A program made the translations under genes and the position numbers. This document shows, piece by piece, positions 15,686 to 23,448 of a stretch of DNA of 33,547 nt (position 1 is its first letter; every line of letters starts with the position of its first letter). A model generated the notes under the pieces. It saw only the letters and a program-made list of their open reading frames with translations, made no database searches and had not been told where the DNA came from. The stretch comes from Deltaproteobacteria bacterium (GTDB lineage Bacteria; Desulfobacterota; Syntrophia; Syntrophales; JAIPED01), in contig JAIPED010000014.1 of NCBI GenBank assembly GCA_021737325.1, forward strand, positions 1-33,547. Direction: 5' to 3'.

Positions 15686-16345
15686 TTATTTTCCATGAGA
15701 ATCTTGCCAGATAATTTTGTGTAGTTGTAGTTGCAATCTTACCCGAATCCGCGATGTTAGGATCCAATCGGCAAGAGTTTCAGGGCTTACGGCATGGAGA
15801 TTGGGTGCAAAGAGAGGCGCTTTGGTTAATCTGCCATTTTCCTTAGCGATTTTTTCTACCACCCCGCAGGCGAAATTAAAATCATTCCGTGAAGATATAA
15901 CGAACTTAACTTCATCTCGCTCGCTTAGCTTGCCTATATTGCCCCAGTCGTTTTTATGAGCCTCCCCGCTATCAGGGCACTTAAAATCAACGATACGATA
16001 GCATTCATCACTTATGGTATCCAGCGGCAGACTCCCGTTAGTTTCCACTAGAACTGTGTAACCGCTTCTTAACAAAGCATCAACTAGTAGCGGAGTTTCT
16101 TGCTGAAGAAGCGGCTCTCCGCCCGTTATTTCTACAAGAGAGCAATTGCTTTTTTGGGCTATAATCTGAACTTTTTCCAGAATACTCTCCGACTGATAAA
16201 ACTCCCCTTCGTTATAAGCGTAGGTCGTATCGCAGTAGTGGCAGCAAAGATTACAACCCGTTAGCCGCACGAAGATGCAGGGCATACCTGCGAATGAAGA
16301 TTCTCCCTGCAAAGAAAAGAATATTTCTGTGACTTTCAGTGCCAT
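15686..16345 (-). CDS. queE: 7-carboxy-7-deazaguanine synthase QueE
   Basis: A 219-residue radical SAM enzyme that converts 6-carboxy-tetrahydropterin to 7-carboxy-7-deazaguanine in queuosine (preQ0) synthesis. The N-terminus has IFFSLQGESSFAGMPCIFVR, then the CxxxCxxC cluster site Cys31, Cys35 and Cys38 in GCNLCCHYCDT. EITGGEPLLQ is the usual SAM/Mg region, and VETNGSLPL and VDFKCPDSGE are also typical. I favour the ATG at 16345; a GTG three codons upstream (16354) is in frame and sits closer to the GGGGTGG ribosome-site-like stretch, so the start is not certain. No queC, queD or queF gene lies alongside. It sits downstream of the hppA terminator. Confidence 0.93.
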   Translation of the reverse strand: MALKVTEIFFSLQGESSFAGMPCIFVRLTGCNLCCHYCDTTYAYNEGEFYQSESILEKVQIIAQKSNCSLVEITGGEPLLQQETPLLVDALLRSGYTVLVETNGSLPLDTISDECYRIVDFKCPDSGEAHKNDWGNIGKLSERDEVKFVISSRNDFNFACGVVEKIAKENGRLTKAPLFAPNLHAVSPETLADWILTSRIRVRLQLQLHKIIWQDSHGK

Positions 16346-16357
16346 GTAAACCACCCC

Positions 16358-16390
16358 AAAAATAAAGGGGAGCCTTTTTCAAGGCTCCCC
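16358..16390 (-). terminator. Rho-independent terminator after hppA (- strand)
   Basis: GGGGAGCCTT (16367-16376) and AAGGCTCCCC (16381-16390) form a perfect 10-pair stem; on the - strand the loop is GAAA. The - strand then reads TTTATTTTT (16366 down to 16358). It lies between the hppA stop and the queE start, so it should largely separate these two genes. Confidence 0.9.
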
Positions 16391-16415
16391 CTACGGATTT
16401 ACTAATTCCCGTTGA

Positions 16416-18821
16416 TTACTTTTTGTCTGCAACAGGGATCCGCATGGAGTAGAACGACCTCCAAACGAAGATCAACGCGATGGCCAGGAAGATAACGCCA
16501 ACATAGCTGGCGGCAGCCTTCATATCGGGGGCAATAGCAATTTCCATCGCCAAGAGACCAAAAAGCGTTGTGAACTTGATTATCGGGTTTAGCGAAACTG
16601 AAGAGGTGTCTTTAAAGGGATCGCCAACGGTATCACCGATAACTGCGGCATCATGAAGCGGCGTACCTTTTTCTTTAAGATCAACCTCCACCACCTTCTT
16701 GGCGTTATCCCAGCAACCACCAGCATTTGCCATGAAAATCGCCTGGAAGAGACCAAAGAATGCAATCGCGATGAGGTAGCTAACAAAGAAGGAAGCCGCT
16801 TGGACCGAGTGCGCGGATAAAAATGCAAACGCCAAGGCGAAGAGGAAAACGGCGATAAAAATGTTAAACATACCCTTCTGAGCGTAGATGGTGCAGATCT
16901 TGACTACCTCTTTGGATGATTCCGTTGAAGCCGCCAGCGAAGCGCTGTCGTCAAGTTTAATGTTGTTCTTGATGTATTGAACCGCACGGTAGGCACCCGT
17001 AACAACCGCCTGTGTGGAAGCACCAGTAAACCAATAAATTACCGCGCCGCCGCAGAGAAACCCAAAGATCGTGTAGGGGTTTAGCAAGTTCAAAACCATT
17101 TCGGGGCTAACTCCCAACTCTTTTTCCAGAAGGAGGATAAGGGAGAAAATCATCGTGGTCGCACCAACAACGGCGGTGCCGATGAGCACGGGCTTAGCTG
17201 TTGCTTTGAAGGTATTGCCGCAACTGTCGTTCTCTTCCAACTGGTGTTTGGCAATATCAAAGCGGGGGGAGAAACCAAAGTCCTTCTTAATTTCCTGTTC
17301 AACATTGGGAACATTTTCAATAAGCGAAAGCTCATAGATGGACTGCGCATTATCCGTAACAGGACCGTAGCTATCAACGGCAATCGTTACAGGGCCCATT
17401 CCCAACATACCAAAGGCAACCAAACCAAAGGCAAAGATGGAAGAGTAGCGCATGAAATAATCCAGCCCGAAGGTGCTGGTGAAAAAGGCAATCACCATCA
17501 ATACGCATAGCGACATGCCAATCCAAAACGCACTCATATTCCCTGCGACAAAACCGGAAAGAATATCCAACGACGCTCCACCCTCACGAGCGGCGGTAAC
17601 CGCCTCTTGGCAATGCGCAGACTTAGAACTGGTGAATGCCTTTACCAATTCAGGAATCAGCGCGGCGGCAAGCGTGCCACAGCTAATGATGATTGAGAGG
17701 GTAAGCCAAAGGTTGTTGGGAAGATCACCTATCAAGAATTTGCTGATGAAAAAAGTAACAACGATGGAAACTAAGGAGGTAATCCAAACCAGCGAGGTGA
17801 GGGAGGCTTCAAAATTTACGGAAGACTTCTTGCCCCAAATCGCGCTAGATATTCCCTTATTTATGAAGTAAGATCCAATGGATGTCAGTATCATAAAGAT
17901 ACGCATAACAAAGATCCATACGAGCAACTCTGCTTGATACTGCGGCAAACAAGCGAGAACAATAAAAGAGATTAACGCAACACCCGTAACACCGTAGGTT
18001 TCAAAACCATCAGCGGTCGGACCAACAGAATCGCCCGCGTTGTCGCCAGTGCAATCCGCAATGACACCAGGGTTGCGGGGATCATCTTCCTTGATGGTAA
18101 AGACGATCTTCATCAGGTCGGAGCCGATATCAGCAATCTTGGTGAAAATACCGCCACAGATGCGCAAAACGCTCGCGCCAAGCGATTCTCCGATAGCAAA
18201 ACCAATAAAGCAAGCACCGGCAATTTCCCGTGGCATAAAAATAAAGATAATGAGCATCATGATAAGTTCAACAGCAACTAACATGACACCGATGCTCATA
18301 CCCGCTCTTAACGGAATATCCAACAACTTCATTGGCTTACCTTCAAGCGAAGCAAAAGCCATACGGGAGTTAGCAAGGGTGTTCATCCTGATACCAAACC
18401 ACGCGACACCGTAGGAACCGAGGATGCCGACGACAGTCCAACCCAAAATGGCGGCAACATGCCCCGCTGTCATGTGTTGCAGGTAACCGAAGTAGTAGAG
18501 GATACACGCGCCGATGAACACAAAAAGGATCAGCAAAAGTTTGCCCTGCTGAAACAGATAGGTCTTACAGGTTTGGAATATAACCTCCGCCACATCCAAC
18601 ATTGTTTTGTGGGCGGGCAGACCTTTAACCTTAATGTACTCGTAAACGCCAAAAAGCATTCCTACAAAACAAATTAGGAACCCGAACATCAGCAACTGAT
18701 TCTGCGAGTCCGTCAGTGGGGGAATAACCAAATCCGCTTCTGAAGCAAAAAGCGGAGCGGCTATCGCCACTGCGAAGACGGCAAGAAGAGCACCGAACAG
18801 AAATTGGATCTTTGCCTTCAT
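16416..18821 (-). CDS. hppA: Membrane-bound proton/sodium-pumping pyrophosphatase, divergent type
   Basis: An 801-residue integral membrane pyrophosphatase that hydrolyses PPi and pumps H+ and/or Na+. The ATG at 18821 has AGGAG eight bases upstream; the 12-codon extension before it has no such site. A signal-like hydrophobic N-terminus (5-27) precedes the usual transmembrane bundle. Conserved substrate motifs are EDDPRNPGVIAD (245-256), GDNAGDSVGP (259-268), DSYGPVTDNAQSIYEL and, near the end, GDTVGDPFKDTSS. The normally near-invariant DVGADLVGKVE motif reads DIGSDLMKIVF (231-241), lacking the expected Lys and Glu positions. An insertion precedes GNTFKATAK. Lys539 in that motif is the K+-independence marker. 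These traits match the divergent clade common in Bacteroidetes/Chlorobi. Ion specificity is not certain. Confidence 0.93.
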   Translation of the reverse strand: MKAKIQFLFGALLAVFAVAIAAPLFASEADLVIPPLTDSQNQLLMFGFLICFVGMLFGVYEYIKVKGLPAHKTMLDVAEVIFQTCKTYLFQQGKLLLILFVFIGACILYYFGYLQHMTAGHVAAILGWTVVGILGSYGVAWFGIRMNTLANSRMAFASLEGKPMKLLDIPLRAGMSIGVMLVAVELIMMLIIFIFMPREIAGACFIGFAIGESLGASVLRICGGIFTKIADIGSDLMKIVFTIKEDDPRNPGVIADCTGDNAGDSVGPTADGFETYGVTGVALISFIVLACLPQYQAELLVWIFVMRIFMILTSIGSYFINKGISSAIWGKKSSVNFEASLTSLVWITSLVSIVVTFFISKFLIGDLPNNLWLTLSIIISCGTLAAALIPELVKAFTSSKSAHCQEAVTAAREGGASLDILSGFVAGNMSAFWIGMSLCVLMVIAFFTSTFGLDYFMRYSSIFAFGLVAFGMLGMGPVTIAVDSYGPVTDNAQSIYELSLIENVPNVEQEIKKDFGFSPRFDIAKHQLEENDSCGNTFKATAKPVLIGTAVVGATTMIFSLILLLEKELGVSPEMVLNLLNPYTIFGFLCGGAVIYWFTGASTQAVVTGAYRAVQYIKNNIKLDDSASLAASTESSKEVVKICTIYAQKGMFNIFIAVFLFALAFAFLSAHSVQAASFFVSYLIAIAFFGLFQAIFMANAGGCWDNAKKVVEVDLKEKGTPLHDAAVIGDTVGDPFKDTSSVSLNPIIKFTTLFGLLAMEIAIAPDMKAAASYVGVIFLAIALIFVWRSFYSMRIPVADKK

Positions 18822-18915
18822 CCTTCTATCTCCTTTTTTTTGTATTACGCAAAACAATGTCCATTGTTTTACCTGCGCATGAATGGGTGTGCGCGTAACA
18901 TAGCGGTTTTCCGAT

Positions 18916-18921
18916 TGTCAA
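18916..18921 (-). promoter_or_regulatory. Candidate -35 element upstream of hppA
   Basis: On the - strand TTGACA (18921-18916) is a perfect -35 hexamer about 95 bases before the hppA start. The -10 options are poor: TATGTT occurs at 13-base spacing, nothing good at 17. It may be a weak or activator-dependent promoter, or chance. Confidence 0.25.
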
Positions 18922-19043
18922 GGCTTTATAGAGGTTCCAGAGAGGTTTTTATCGGTGTTATCATATTAAAAACACTTGCTTTTATCCCAATGTTGCCCTC
19001 TGACGGTCAGTATTTACTCGCATGGAAAAAATCAGGCAAAAGC

Positions 19044-19307
19044 TCACTTTTCGGCCATTTTGTCATCATCTATCAGTGGTTTCCCGCAGGCGCCACATTT
19101 TAGCTGGCGCACGGACATTTCATCTTTTTTGGCGAGGCGATTTTTTTTGCCGCAGTACAAACAGGAAATAATGATTTCCTCCAGCGAAGCACCGCAAACG
19201 CCACAAAGAGCTTTTTTTTGGAGATTTGCCCTGCCAATGCGGTTTTTTACGCCACACTTGAGACACCTAACAACGATTTCTGTCTGCAACAAAAATTTAT
19301 CGTTCAT
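19044..19307 (-). CDS. Small protein with two tandem zinc ribbons
   Basis: An 87-residue cytoplasmic protein of unknown function, built from two zinc-ribbon units. The four CxxC knuckles are Cys15/18, Cys35/38, Cys49/52 and Cys71/74, spaced 16 and 18 residues within each pair, each second half reading CGVCGASL or CGACGKPL. The half-repeats resemble the zinc-ribbon N-terminus of thioredoxin 2 (CxxC-NR-CGxCxxPL), but no thioredoxin domain follows. I prefer the ATG at 19307 with GGTGAG just upstream; an in-frame ATG at 19319 would add four residues. It lies 69 bases after pyrE and is likely co-transcribed with it. Confidence 0.65.
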   Translation of the reverse strand: MNDKFLLQTEIVVRCLKCGVKNRIGRANLQKKALCGVCGASLEEIIISCLYCGKKNRLAKKDEMSVRQLKCGACGKPLIDDDKMAEK

Positions 19308-19376
19308 TCTGCTCACCATACATATACCAAGCCTCAATTATGATTACCGGCACCAACGATGCGTCCGTGCTACCTA

Positions 19377-19970
19377 TCAAAGATCCGAAGGAGAAGGCCG
19401 CCCTTTTTTCCCTTTGTAGATATCCATTATTTCCGAACGAGTTAGCATGGCCCGCACCTCAACACCCAGCTTCTCAATCTCGGCCTTGCCGCCTTCCTCA
19501 CGGTCAATTAAAACCACCACCTGTGCCACAAGCAAGCCCGCTTCCCGCGCCCGCTCAATGGCCATTATGGTTGATCCACCCGTTGTAATCACATCGTCAA
19601 TAATCAAAACCTTTTCGCCTGTCTGCACACCGCCCTCAATAGCGCTCTTTGTCCCATGCCCCTTAGCTTCCTTGCGGACTACGAAAGATTTTATCGGCTT
19701 ACCCTTTTGGAAGGATATCATGCTAAGCGCGATGGCAATAGGGTCGGCACCCAGGGTTAGCCCGCCGCAAGCGGTCAGGTCCGCATCCTCCACCATTGCA
19801 AACAGGATCCCACCGATAAGGTTCATCCCCTCAGGATCTAGCGTAGTCGGTTTGCAGTTGAAATAATAGTCGCTTTGTTTGCCAGAAGCGAGGGTAAATG
19901 GCTGTTCAGGAGAGTAGCGGAACGATTTTTCAATGATGATTGACGCCAGTTTTTTCTTTAATTCATCCAT
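19377..19970 (-). CDS. pyrE: Orotate phosphoribosyltransferase
   Basis: A 197-residue PRTase adding the PRPP ribose phosphate to orotate to make OMP in pyrimidine synthesis. The PRPP-binding motif VLIIDDVITTGGS is intact, preceded by FVVRKEAKGHGT with the catalytic Lys-rich flexible loop, and FTLASGKQSDYYFNCKPTT near the N-terminus is also typical. The start is the ATG at 19970. Its ribosome site AAAGGTGA overlaps the stop codon of metH just upstream (stop at 19978), which implies translational coupling. A further upstream in-frame TTG lies inside metH and is unlikely. Confidence 0.96.
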   Translation of the reverse strand: MDELKKKLASIIIEKSFRYSPEQPFTLASGKQSDYYFNCKPTTLDPEGMNLIGGILFAMVEDADLTACGGLTLGADPIAIALSMISFQKGKPIKSFVVRKEAKGHGTKSAIEGGVQTGEKVLIIDDVITTGGSTIMAIERAREAGLLVAQVVVLIDREEGGKAEIEKLGVEVRAMLTRSEIMDIYKGKKGRPSPSDL

Positions 19971-19977
19971 AATAACA

Positions 19978-22371
19978 TCACCTTTTAACAATTTTTTGTA
20001 TCAATGCGACGGCTCCAACGGCATCCTTGGCATAAAGGGCACCGATGGATTGAGCATAGTCGCTATTAAGCACCGCTCCACCAACGATGAATTTTGTTTC
20101 TAATCCCTTTTGGCGGGCGCGGTTAATAACCTCGGGCATTTTTATCATCGTCGTGGTCATTAAGGCAGAAAGTCCAACAAAATCAGGATTTTCTTTTTCG
20201 ATTGCCGTGATTATTTTTTCCGCAGGGCAATCTTTGCCCAGATCAAGCACCCGATAACCATGATTCTTCAGTAGCAAGCCGACGATGTTTTTCCCAATAT
20301 CGTGAATATCTCCTTCAACGGTGGCAAGGATGATTGTTCCCGCATTTTTTTCGATATCTCTTTGCGCCAGTAACCCCTCTAAAAAATCCATTCCCATCTT
20401 CATCGTTTCGGCGCTCGCAACAAGCTGCGGTAAAAAAAATTCCCGTCTTTCATAGCGAGAGCCAACCTCAACAATTGCGGGAATCATTATTTCATCAACC
20501 AGCGCCTTGGCATTAACCCCTGCTTGCAGTGCGCCTTGTATTTTCTCAAGGATGTTCTCCCTCGCGCCATTCATCAGGGCTTCGGCGACGATTGCGACGG
20601 GGGAAGCGTTTGGCACTTGCGGAGATGCTTGGGCAACTTCTTGCTGGGCTCCGATATTTTTTAAGAAAACTCGAGCGTCAGCATCAAATCCGAGTAGCAG
20701 GTCGGTGGCAAGGGCGGTGCTCCGAATTGCTTCTATAGCAGGATTAACTATTGCCATTGTCAGCCCTGAAGAACGCGCCATGGCAAGCATTGAAGCGTTA
20801 AGCTCACCGCGGGCGGGCATTCCAAACGAGACATTAGAAATACCCAAAACCGTTTTTAATTTAAGCTTTTCCGTGCAGTAGCGAATGGTCTTGAGCGTTT
20901 CTTCGCCCGCGGACATATCTGTGGCAACACTCAGCGTTAGCCCATCAACCACGGCGTCCTCTTTTTTTAATCCTTTCTTTGCCAGATGTTGGAGTAGCCT
21001 ATTAACCACCTTAACACGCTCTTCACTGGTCGGGGGTAAACCTTTATCGGTTAAGGGAAGTAAAACAAACATTGCGCCGTATTTTTTTGCCAAGGGAGGA
21101 AGCGTTTTGAGTTTTGTCTTTTCCCCAGAAATGGAGTTAAGCAAAACACGACCGGGGTACAGTCGTAGTGCGGCGGCAATGGCCTCAGGGTTGCCGGAAT
21201 CAATAACCAGCGGTTTGCTGGTGCAGGTGGCGAGAATGCTCACAATACGCCGCATCGCGGCAACTCCGACAATGCCGGGAATGCCAACATTAACATCAAT
21301 TAAATCTGCACCCTGCCGCTCCTGCTCCAAGGCAATGGCACGAATGCTGGCAAACTTGCCGGAGGAGATATCTGCTTGTAGCGCCTTTTTCCCCGTGGGA
21401 TTTAGCCGCTCGCCAATTAGAAGCAAACGCCCCTTAGCGGCAATTACAACGCTTTCTCGCGGAGAGCTCAACAGATTGGCGCTTTTTACCATTTTGCGGG
21501 GAGATAAGAGGGCAATTTTTTTACGGAGAGCTTTTATATGCGCAGGTGTGGTCCCACAACAACCACCAACAAAGTTTGCCCCCGCGTCCACCAGCGCCTT
21601 GCCATAGGAGGCAAACTCCAGGGCAGGCATATTAAAAAGCGTTTCCCCATTGACCATCTTCGGCAACCCCGCGTTGGGCTTAGCCACAAGCGGTACCTGG
21701 GCAAACGGCTTCATCTTGGCGATTAGTTCCACCATCCCGTCAGGTCCAAGCGAGCAGTTACAACCTACAGCATCAGCGCCCAAGGCTTGTAGTGTTACCA
21801 AAGCGCTGATGGGGTCAGTACCTCCGAGGGTACGACCGTCGGGCTCAAAGGTCATCGTTACGATGGTAAAAATTGGGGCTGTTTCTTTGATGGCGATTAA
21901 CGCCGCACGCGCCTCCTGAATGTCAATCATCGTTTCTATGGCAATTAAATCGGCCCCTCCCGCGATGAGCCCCTTCGCTTGTTCGCGAAAAATGCTTACT
22001 GCCTCTTCAAACGCGAGATCACCAAAAGGTTCTACAAATCGCCCGGTAGGCCCAATATCACCAGCGACAAGCACATTTTTGCCCACGGCTTGGCGGGCTA
22101 TCTGCACGAGCTTCTTATTGAGAGAAGCTATCTCCTTGGCGGAATACTGGGGAAGTTTGCCGCGGTTGGCACCGAAGGTGGCAGAATAGACAACCTCCGC
22201 ACCGGCTGCGGCATAGCTTTGATGAATACTAGCAAGTGTCTCTTGATTTTCCAGGCACCAGATCTCGGGCATAACACCCGCGGGCATCCCCTTTTTTTGT
22301 AGCTCCGTCCCCCAGCCGCCATCCAAGATTATAATGCGCCTTTTACTCCTGCTGCTGATTGTCTGTCTCAT
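19978..22371 (-). CDS. metH: Cobalamin-dependent methionine synthase, short form
   Basis: A 797-residue methyltransferase making methionine from homocysteine and methyl-tetrahydrofolate. Domains in order: homocysteine S-methyltransferase (about 1-285, zinc cysteines 206 in GCNCSLGP and 271/272 in VGGCCGTTP); pterin-binding (about 315-560, from LLIGERLNPTGKKAL to VVDGLTLSV); cobalamin cap and B12-binding (about 590-797) with the DxHxxG signature EGDIHDIGKNIVG, lower-ligand His690. The C-terminal AdoMet reactivation domain of the E. coli enzyme (about 1,227 residues) is absent, as is common in anaerobes; another protein may reactivate the cofactor. The ATG at 22371 has GGAGG four bases upstream. 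It lies 62 bases after nadC, with pyrE coupled downstream. Confidence 0.94.
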   Translation of the reverse strand: MRQTISSRSKRRIIILDGGWGTELQKKGMPAGVMPEIWCLENQETLASIHQSYAAAGAEVVYSATFGANRGKLPQYSAKEIASLNKKLVQIARQAVGKNVLVAGDIGPTGRFVEPFGDLAFEEAVSIFREQAKGLIAGGADLIAIETMIDIQEARAALIAIKETAPIFTIVTMTFEPDGRTLGGTDPISALVTLQALGADAVGCNCSLGPDGMVELIAKMKPFAQVPLVAKPNAGLPKMVNGETLFNMPALEFASYGKALVDAGANFVGGCCGTTPAHIKALRKKIALLSPRKMVKSANLLSSPRESVVIAAKGRLLLIGERLNPTGKKALQADISSGKFASIRAIALEQERQGADLIDVNVGIPGIVGVAAMRRIVSILATCTSKPLVIDSGNPEAIAAALRLYPGRVLLNSISGEKTKLKTLPPLAKKYGAMFVLLPLTDKGLPPTSEERVKVVNRLLQHLAKKGLKKEDAVVDGLTLSVATDMSAGEETLKTIRYCTEKLKLKTVLGISNVSFGMPARGELNASMLAMARSSGLTMAIVNPAIEAIRSTALATDLLLGFDADARVFLKNIGAQQEVAQASPQVPNASPVAIVAEALMNGARENILEKIQGALQAGVNAKALVDEIMIPAIVEVGSRYERREFFLPQLVASAETMKMGMDFLEGLLAQRDIEKNAGTIILATVEGDIHDIGKNIVGLLLKNHGYRVLDLGKDCPAEKIITAIEKENPDFVGLSALMTTTMIKMPEVINRARQKGLETKFIVGGAVLNSDYAQSIGALYAKDAVGAVALIQKIVKR

Positions 22372-22433
22372 GTTACCTCCAATCTCCGCGCCTGGCTTCT
22401 TGTCCCCGCGAACATACTTTTGCGCAATACCAA

Positions 22434-23321
22434 TCACGCCGAACAATCCACCAGTAACGATATATCCGCCGCTTTTACCGAGTGGGTAAGGGCACCAACA
22501 GAAATAAAATCCACCCCCGTTTCCGCGACCATGCGGACATTGGCAAGCGAAATGTTCCCAGAAGCCTCGAGCAAAGCCATACCATTATTGATTGCCACCG
22601 CTTGGCGCATATCGGCAATGCTCATATTATCGAGCATTATTATCGCCGCTTCGGCATCTAAAGCTAAACGCAATTCTGCGATATTTTTCACTTCAATTTC
22701 TACCTTCATGCCCTTGGGGGATTGCGCCAGCACACGATTTAGGACATCCGTTATGCCTCCCGCCAAGGCAATGTGGTTTTCTTTAATCAAGATGCCGTCA
22801 TCAAGAGCAAAGCGGTGGTTAAACCCGCCACCGACCTTCACGGCATACTTATCCAATACCCGCAAATTGGGCGCGGTTTTGCGCGTATCCAAGATGCGGG
22901 CTCCCGTGTCATTAATTGCTCGGACAAACTCTCTGGTAATGGAGGCAATGCCCGACATGCGTTGCAAGAGGTTGAGAGCGGTGCGTTCACCCGCCAAGAT
23001 GCTCACTAACGGTCCTTCCAAGTTAGCGATAAGCTCGCCCTGTGCACATTTTTCTCCATCCCGCTTGTTTAGAGAAACGGCAATAGCCGGATTGAGCAGA
23101 TAAAACACCGCGGCAAAAACACCGATACCCGCTAGAATGAATTCCTCCTTGGCGATAAGCCGTGCACGGCCCTGGCGTGAGCGGGTGGCCTCATCAGTAG
23201 CAATGAGCTTGGTGGTTAAATCTCCCGCGCCAATATCCTCACTGAGGGCATTTTTAATTATCGCTTTAATTGCGCCTGTGGCTACAGCATTTTCGGAAAA
23301 TGAGTAAATGTTGGTGGGCAT
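22434..23321 (-). CDS. nadC: Quinolinate phosphoribosyltransferase (nicotinate-nucleotide pyrophosphorylase)
   Basis: A 295-residue enzyme joining quinolinate and PRPP to form nicotinate mononucleotide with release of CO2, a step of de novo NAD synthesis. Motifs in order: ALSEDIGAGDLTT (near residue 25), ERTALNLLQRMSGIAS, ILDTRKTAPNLRVLDKYAV, GGGFNHRFALDDGILIKENH, KVEIEVKNI and LLEASGNISLANV. The ATG at 23321 has AGGAAGG just upstream, whereas the open frame further upstream has no good site. nadA and nadB are not in the window. It follows valS by 127 bases and is probably in the same operon. Confidence 0.96.
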   Translation of the reverse strand: MPTNIYSFSENAVATGAIKAIIKNALSEDIGAGDLTTKLIATDEATRSRQGRARLIAKEEFILAGIGVFAAVFYLLNPAIAVSLNKRDGEKCAQGELIANLEGPLVSILAGERTALNLLQRMSGIASITREFVRAINDTGARILDTRKTAPNLRVLDKYAVKVGGGFNHRFALDDGILIKENHIALAGGITDVLNRVLAQSPKGMKVEIEVKNIAELRLALDAEAAIIMLDNMSIADMRQAVAINNGMALLEASGNISLANVRMVAETGVDFISVGALTHSVKAADISLLVDCSA

Positions 23322-23448
23322 TATTCCTTCCTCTCTTACAGAAACACCGCGTCGCCATACATCCCTGCGCAACCCATAAAGGTTTCTGCGGCTGACATGG
23401 CAACTATTTTGCTTTCATCCAAGATACAACCCAACCAATAAATAGCGG

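Noticed and set aside
20885-21607. 240-codon + strand frame inside metH
   Set aside because: It is antisense to conserved pterin-binding and homocysteine methyltransferase motifs.
22372-22433. Cobalamin or SAM riboswitch before metH
   Set aside because: The 62-base gap after nadC is too short and shows no matching conserved elements.
22420-23103. 227-codon + strand frame opposite nadC
   Set aside because: nadC motifs are intact on the other strand; the + frame has no ribosome site or known motif.
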